Shown: positions 57,991-64,000 of the stretch, piece after piece
Position numbering within the stretch: position 1 is the stretch's first letter
Layout: each line of letters begins with the position of its first letter
Origin: Eumeta japonica
Lineage: Eukaryota; Arthropoda; Insecta; Lepidoptera; Psychidae
Reading direction: 5' to 3'
DNA length: 64,000 nucleotides
Assembly: GCA_005406025.1 (NCBI GenBank)
Contig: BGZK01000013.1
Coordinates: 558,001 to 622,000 of the forward strand
Notes under the pieces: generated by a model
What the model was told of the DNA's origin: nothing
Seen by the model: only the letters and a program-made list of their open reading frames with translations
The model's database searches: none
Made by a program: the position numbers and the translations under genes

Positions 57991-59090
57991 AAAGTCAACG
58001 AGCCGAAATGTCAAATTGTCAATACTAAATTAATAATACTGTTCGTTAGTATTTCTAAAACTATCTCACTAAGAAAATTGTTTTATTATTGTTTTACCGA
58101 TGTTTCTTTTATTATTTAAATATTATTAACAATAAATGAAATTAATGGTATTGTACACTAAGATTTATAAGGTGTATAAAATTTTATATTAACTTTTCTT
58201 CTATTCGGATTTTTTAATAGATACCTATTTACTTTATACTCTTTAATTGTAATGTTTTAATCACTTTACTAACACATATAATTACTTATACAAATAATAG
58301 TTACACAAATAATTGAATTAATTATTTATATAATTTCCGATTGGTTGCGACACAAACCTACCTAAGTAGTGGGTAGGTCTCGCACGGCAGCCAGAGCTCG
58401 AATCTCAATTCAAGATCTCAACTCAAGTCAATTTGTACTCTTTAAAAATTTAATTTTCGATGCCTTGACCAAGTCTTAAAACATACTTCTTATTCATTTA
58501 AATTAAAATTCAAAACAATGTGATTTCCTTTGATGTAATTTTTCACTTGAAAATGTATAATCATTACATTTCAAAATCAAAACATTTTTTTTAAATTACG
58601 TCTTTAATGACAACTTTGGTCAGCTGATGTTAACTAAATATATGGAGACCTGTAGATTTAAATTGAATATACTAGTCAATTTATATTACCTGCTTGTATA
58701 TCAATATCAAATTTCAGGATATGGAATTTATTATATCAATGTGAGTCTCTTACGTACGAATTTTAATTTGGAAAAATATAGCTCTATAAGGCAGAAATGG
58801 AGATTAACTGGAATACATGTTCGGTGGCCGCATCATGGCGCTATATAATGCGCAATAGCTCATTATAATACGTACAGATATCTCAGTCACTGTGTAGAAA
58901 TTTAATGACAATCCTATTTGGTAATTAGTTTATTATAATATAACGCTGCTATTAAGAAATTATTTATTTTGTCAGTTTGTAAAGTAAGTGATTAATACTT
59001 CATCGTCGGTGTGAGATATGAAAAGGCTCATTTTATTTTCTTTTAAAAGAATAAATAAACGTGAACCGCGACCTTTCAGCTAACAGATGT
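57991..59090. other. Intergenic, AT-rich
   Basis: No feature of note apart from a degenerate 'tctcaattcaagatctcaac' stretch at 58395-58435. The plus-strand open frame at 58627 has no recognisable domain. Confidence 0.4.
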
Positions 59091-59094
59091 TTAC

Positions 59095-59245
59095 CTTTGG
59101 TGTATAACTGCACGGGCCGCGTCCTCCGGCGGGCGCCGGGCGCCGTCGTGTGAAGTAACGCGGGGATTTTTTTCAGGAGCTCCTTTATGAAAGCGGCGTG
59201 TGTGGCGCGGCGTTAGTGCCTAGTTCGCTCACCCGGCTAAAATTC
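59095..59245. promoter_or_regulatory. GC-rich patch in intergenic DNA
   Basis: About 150 bp of high G+C and CpG ('cgggccgcgtcctccggcgg', 'gcgccgggcgccgtcgtgtg', 'gcggcgtgtgtggcgcggcg') in otherwise AT-rich DNA. No coding or RNA similarity recognised. Could be a conserved non-coding element or a promoter-proximal island of an unseen transcript. Confidence 0.3.
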
Positions 59246-59563
59246 TGATCCCTATAGTTGGACTGACCGATCATTATAGTTGTGTATTTTAATTGTTTTT
59301 AATAATGTATTTATTTAGAATAATTTTTTTCTGACGAGAGTATATTTATCATTCCGTCATCCATTTTTTAACGGTTCATCGATCTTTGAACGGGTATTAA
59401 AACAGAGAAAGGATATAGCGTCACCGACGGCTGAAAAGAGGGTCATAAGAAATGACTTAGGTGGGAGGCAATTTTCGGGCCATGTGAAAATAGTTACACG
59501 AGACATTTTTTAAATAGACATATAATTATTTATAAATTTAATAGAATAAGCTTAATAACAAAA

Positions 59564-59639
59564 ACTGAATTAGTGTTTTCATTTAATATTTTTCATTTCA
59601 CACGAAATGATAAATGACAAACGTAAACACTAATTCAGT
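59564..59639. repeat. miRNA-precursor-sized hairpin
   Basis: 76 nt: a 15-bp perfect lower stem (ACTGAATTAGTGTTT with its complement), an internal mismatch zone, then CATTTC-ACAC-GAAATG at the tip. The size and the bulged stem resemble a pre-miRNA, but a decayed MITE is equally possible. Confidence 0.4.
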
Positions 59640-61429
59640 AAGGTATTCTCAATTTTCAAACTGTGATAATTGTCAAATGGGTTCCATGTTGCATGCCACT
59701 CGATACCGATTGTCAAACGTTAAATTTAGGTCAGTATTAGAGTAAAGTACAACCTTAACATGAGTAAAACCTTATTTCAAAGAAAATGTGCTGTCCTACA
59801 ACAGTCTTTTTATTCCAGATTAAGAGGCTTAAAGCTCCAAGTTTAGCGTTTTAAATATTATAAATAATCCAATACCTATTAAAATTTGACAAACTCAAAA
59901 TAGAAACTATTTTAAATTTCCATAGGTTAGTGGGAAACATAGATTTTATTAATAATTAGTAAATAATATAGTTGTAATTTTAATATAGTACCACAATAAT
60001 GTACCACAATACAATAGCTCTTGTAATAGTTGAAAACTTTTGTGTGCATGCTCCCATTTCCGTCATGTTTTTCGATGACTTTATTTATAAATGTATAAGT
60101 AATGGATGTCTTTTTAAAATAATTAACAATAATGATAAATAATAATGACAATAAATTAAGTAATCTTTTGTTAGCAGTTCAGTTTCAATTATTGTGCATA
60201 TATAAATAAAAAAATACACAATTATTTTAATTAGAATATATAATGTTATTTGTAAAGAAAGGGGCTAAAAAACATTGTCTGTTGTGGAGTATGCCGCAGT
60301 AATTCGCGCAGTAAATCGTTTCAGGAGAATTTATATTATCATATTAATTTTGTAAGTTTTGTTTTGAATATCGTCGAAAATTCATTAAAACAATTAAAAA
60401 CAAACACTTAAAAATTTGTCCTAAATGTGCAAAATGTGATTTGTGAGTTAAGAGATGTGGACGATGCGATAATCAATTCCAACAGAATATTCATGTTAAT
60501 AAAGATACATGTATTCGCTCGTTAGATTTTGAGGGAGAAAGTTGTCCAACAGAACATCGTGACCCCATCAGTGGTTTGAAAATGAAATCATTTAATTAGA
60601 AAATTTTTCGTTATTTCATTGCAAATGTAGGTTCATGCTATAATCTAACAAAGACTTCTAAAAAAAGCCTTTCACCCATAAAATAAACAAGAACCTGTCT
60701 ATAACCCCTAACCTTATAATTTTCAATATCAATATATTAATTATATATTAGAATATAATCATTAAATAATTAAAAATTTCGGTTGCAATAAAATAAACTT
60801 TAGTAGGTATATTTAGAGTACATAGTTTTTGAAAGCACAATATTTTTTTTTTTTAATTTAAATTTCATTATTATTAATATTTTGGTTAGTTTCATTCTAT
60901 CGTGAATATAATTGTTATCGTAACCTCTCAACAACCTCTGCTATATTCTCGGGTTGTGGGTGGCTAGGTGACATTTCGACCATCGTCGTAGTCGAATACA
61001 ATTATGCGCTTATATTGTCCAATGATGCATCATAAATTATTCTTTCATTTAATTCTACAGATAATAAAGATAAACCTGCTTGTTGTCTAGCCATATTCAT
61101 AAAAAAGTGCCCGAAACGTTTATATAATCGCTTCTTTAATATGGCGAACGCGCTTGCGTATAAGTTGTCATATAAAGGTCTATATTTAACACTAAATTTT
61201 TTTATAAAAATAGTTCATCAATAAAAATAAATTTTTATTTCTTCATAAGCGTATAGTAGAGCTAATTGACTCTTGGTCGCATATTGCGAATACGGCACAA
61301 AACAATACTTGTATGGGGGCCCGTCTTTAATTTCTAGTTTTATTTTATGTTTATTATTTTTTGTTATAGCGGCAATAGAAATACATACTATGTGAAAAAA
61401 TTCAACTGCTTAACTATTACGGTTGATGA

Positions 61430-61520
61430 GTTACAGCTCGCTGAGAGACAGACAGACAGACGGACAGCGGATGCTTAGTAATATGGTGCCGTTGATACAC
61501 TTTGGGTATGGAATCTTAAA
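61430..61520 (+). repeat. Dispersed repeat fragment
   Basis: 'cagacagacagacggacagc', 'gatgcttagtaat', 'ggtgccgttgatacactttg ggtatggaatc' is a diverged form of a very common lepidopteran repeat end. Confidence 0.55.
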
Positions 61521-62434
61521 AATAACAATTAAATGTATACAGATACGGTAATGGATGTAAGGCCTTTTTTATTTAAAACAGCTCAAAGATTATAAAACAA
61601 AATAGGATTTTTGTTAATTTATTTTTCAATATAAGTTTCAACATCGCGCGGACGTCGGCGGATGCGTTTTAGCCGTGTGTTTCTTGTCGCGACAATGATA
61701 ACAAATATCCATTAGCTGTAGTGCTGCTCGATTATACGCATAAAATAAGGTAACAGTTATTTTTTTTTCTTTGAAGACCGAACAGCGATTTTAAAGTGAT
61801 GAATGTTTGTATTTATCGACTTATATACCAAATATAAAATGACAAATACGAAAGTTGTCATCGACGTTTATCACATGATGAGAAATTATGCATAGGTTAT
61901 GACTGAAAATGTATGATGTGATATTATATCGGATAGGACGACAACGAACCGTTGTAATTATGGTGTCCGTCTTTTTATTTATGATCGCTTTCGTAATATC
62001 GCTTAAATATTTAACTAGATTTTAAGCGCGACTGCGACGTTGTAGAGTGGACATTGATTTTCAATTTCTTTTTCCTTGAAAAGAATATTTTTTTTTATCT
62101 TCTTTTTTTTTATAAATATTCGAATGAGAGTATTTAGTATTAGATTTTCACCACGAGACCACTGAACCGATTGAGATAAATAATAATAAAGAATAGTTAC
62201 GCCCAGTTTCCTACCTATTTGAGTATAAATATGGGATCCTTATCAGCTGTTTAAAAAATTTGGTAAGATCTTAGGTTTGATATTTATCTCAACGTATGAC
62301 TTTTTACAATCTGATCTTTCTAGATCTTGACATTGCAAGTTAATTTAAAAAAAATATAATACGACATCTAAGAATTTATTATTGATATTATTTGTCGAGA
62401 TAGAGAATAATTATCGCCATCTTTTATATCGAGC

Positions 62435-62490
62435 TATTCCTCTTTCGATTATGAGCTCGATTTTTATCCGGTTCTCGATTTCAAGGTGTA
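62435..62490 (-). repeat. Degenerate GA/CT tract, locus 7 (short)
   Basis: 'ttcctctttcgattatgagc tcgatttttatccggttctcgatttc' resembles the other CT-rich tracts but is short. Confidence 0.3.
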
Positions 62491-63009
62491 AACTTATAAT
62501 TACTTATAACCACTTATAATTACTAATAAACATACATCAAACATCACTTTATTCGTCTTCTAATAATTTAAAGTGACGTTTTATTAGACAAAAAAAAAAA
62601 CCACATGTTAAAATGACCTTCTAGGTATACTTATTTTATGATAAAAGGTATATTATTGGTAACACAAAAACATAGCTTTACCGAATAAATTGTCTGTCTA
62701 TATTATTTACATGAGCTGTAAACAGGCGCAAGTGAGCTTGCTTCCAGATGAGTGATTATGTATGATCACATGTGTTTTGATGATCACATCACACTGATAT
62801 TGCCATAGTGAAAGTATAGACGTGAAGATTACATTTGATATCTCTGAACGCTGAAACTAGAGAACGGATTGTCATGAAACTTGAGAGACGTATAAATAAA
62901 ATTAAATAAAAATATAATTATTAGAGAAATATTTTTTTCGAATCGACTTAGTAATTCCAAAGATTACTTCCATTACAAACCAATAACTTATACTTTTTAA
63001 TACGCTTTT

Positions 63010-63150
63010 ATTAGCTTGGTATGTATGTATGTATGTTTGTTTGTATGTAACGGAATCTTTGAACGTGATTATCACTCCCTTCTGAACGTCGGATTAATTC
63101 GAAACTTTGCACACTTGTCAAGGACTGATGACAACGCAATAATTTAAATA
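63010..63150 (+). repeat. (GTAT)n run with dispersed repeat tail
   Basis: 'tatgtatgtatgtatgtttg' followed by 'taacggaatctttgaacgtg', 'cgtcggattaattcgaaact', 'cacacttgtcaaggactgat' has the look of a dispersed lepidopteran repeat terminus. Confidence 0.45.
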
Positions 63151-63197
63151 ATCTCTCCTATTGTCCTTAACTGAATAGTACATCGTGGTACAAGATA

Positions 63198-63336
63198 TCA
63201 GGAAGAGTACAAGTTGGACTCTTCAGCGTCTATGATTGCTTCGTCCCGCTGATCGCATGATAGCAACATTTGTAGTTCTAATAAACTGCCACTGATAGCA
63301 CTGTGTAGTGGAGTATTGTCATTATCACATAAAGTA
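63198..63336 (-). CDS. Ankyrin-repeat-like C-terminal fragment
   Basis: The minus frame reads LCDNDNTPLHSAISGSLLEL, then QMLLSCDQ and a short acidic tail to a TGA stop at 63198-63200. DNTPLHSAISGSLLELQMLL matches the ankyrin consensus (D-x-x-G-x-T-P-L-H-x-A-x-x-x-G-x-x-x-x-V-x-x-L-L). The open frame extends upstream to 63479 but loses ankyrin character, so the true exon start is unknown. It could be a terminal exon or a relic of a duplicated gene. Confidence 0.4.
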
Positions 63337-63617
63337 AATACCCAGCATGCAAGCGCCACCGCTAGTATCAGCACCCGCTGATCACTCAACGGGATGTAAC
63401 AGCCATGTACGCCGAACGGTGCAACTTTGCCTCTTGCAGAGCACTCAAGTTTCACTTCAAAAAATTGTATATTCACCATTCAAATGAGAAACGTGTCGAA
63501 AGATGGATGGCAAGAGTCTTGTCGCTAGCGTCAACCTCAAGGAATAGGGCTAAGTTCTCTTCAGCCCGTCGTATTTCCAAATCTATGTGATACATCTAAA
63601 AATTAGTTGTTTGATGA

Positions 63618-63800
63618 TTGTGCAATGCCATGTTCCGATTAGAACTTCTGAATATATTTCAAATACACTCATTGAAACCTGAGATGTGGAATAAATTATT
63701 GTACAAAGCAGTCAGTATCGGCAGTCTGGATGTTATCCAACAACTTGCTAGGGATGAAGGTTCGCTCTTTCATACAAATTCGAGCGACGCACGAATTCAG
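63618..63800 (+). CDS. Ankyrin-repeat-like exon or fragment
   Basis: The plus frame contains MWNKLLYKAVSIGSLDVIQQ followed by LARDEGSLFH, helix-turn-helix spacing like an ankyrin repeat, and ends at a good donor AATTCAG|GTGGTT at 63800. The start is uncertain (ATG-like codons at 63618 onward). It lies on the opposite strand to the ankyrin-like fragment at 63198-63336, about 280 bp away, so the two are not one transcript. Confidence 0.35.
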
Positions 63801-64000
63801 GTGGTTTGATATGATTGGATCACATTCATATAGACGGCGGTGGATTTTTCGTGGGTGTCAAAAACCCAAGTCGCATGTGCTACCTTAACGAAAAATTTGA
63901 CACTTCTATAACACTTATAAATATTGTCATCGATTATTGGAAAGTATACAAATTTCCAATTTGATTCGACGTTTTGAAATGGATAAAAAACTACCTTTAA

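Overview
The window is eukaryotic nuclear DNA, almost certainly from a moth or butterfly (Lepidoptera). It is AT-rich, its genes are split by GT-AG introns, and its protein-coding exons match insect gene families. It is crowded with repeats of lepidopteran type: Helitron ends of the form A|TC...CTAG|T, LINE 3' ends carrying the 'aagaggccagcgacgcac' and 'ccatgggtggcggtgacc' signatures, mariner-like elements, hAT-type MITEs and a dispersed 'ccgtccgtc...gacgggc' repeat. No operon, phage, CRISPR array or rRNA is present. I located genes by joining open frames with splice signals by eye; no searches were run.

Layout. (1) 1-3031, minus strand: 5' part of a gene for a secreted or ER-type membrane protein that aligns by eye to the CLCC1 (chloride channel CLIC-like) family. 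Its 3' end runs off the window. (2) 5522-7545, plus: IntS12, the PHD-finger subunit 12 of the Integrator complex, in two exons, with a 230-bp MITE in its intron. (3) 7.6-21.4 kb: gene-poor and repeat-rich. It holds a second copy of the IntS12 3' flank, a dead mariner, two hAT-type elements, several near-perfect palindromes and degenerate GA/CT tracts. (4) 21406-36756, plus: a DM-domain transcription factor, best assigned to dmrt93B (DMRT3-like), in five coding exons with a 10.3-kb first intron. That intron contains GC-rich islands that could be regulatory and a second mariner copy. A possible alternative last exon lies at 35239-35362. (5) 36.8-45.1 kb: repeats, including a 263-bp MITE, a 31-bp-arm perfect hairpin, a LINE 3' end, an alternating purine-pyrimidine tract and a candidate Helitron of about 1 kb. 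(6) 45220-46245 and 47077-52745, plus: two tandem THEM6-like (hotdog thioesterase superfamily) genes with identical intron phases and an equal-length middle exon. The first has lost the conserved HMNN motif. (7) 54586-57982, minus: a decayed non-LTR retrotransposon with endonuclease and reverse-transcriptase remnants. (8) 58-64 kb: mostly AT-rich intergenic DNA with a GC-rich patch, a miRNA-sized hairpin and two small ankyrin-like fragments on opposite strands.

The genes do not form one pathway. IntS12 acts in snRNA 3'-end processing and transcription attenuation, dmrt93B is a developmental regulator, and the THEM6-like and CLCC1-like proteins are probable ER or membrane proteins. I found no convincing novel multi-gene system. 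The most interesting items are the THEM6 pair with motif loss, the possible alternative dmrt93B C-terminus, a hAT MITE inserted into the loop of a palindrome with a perfect 8-bp target duplication, the duplicated IntS12 3' flank, and a recurring degenerate GA/CT tract that in one case lies inside a Helitron candidate.
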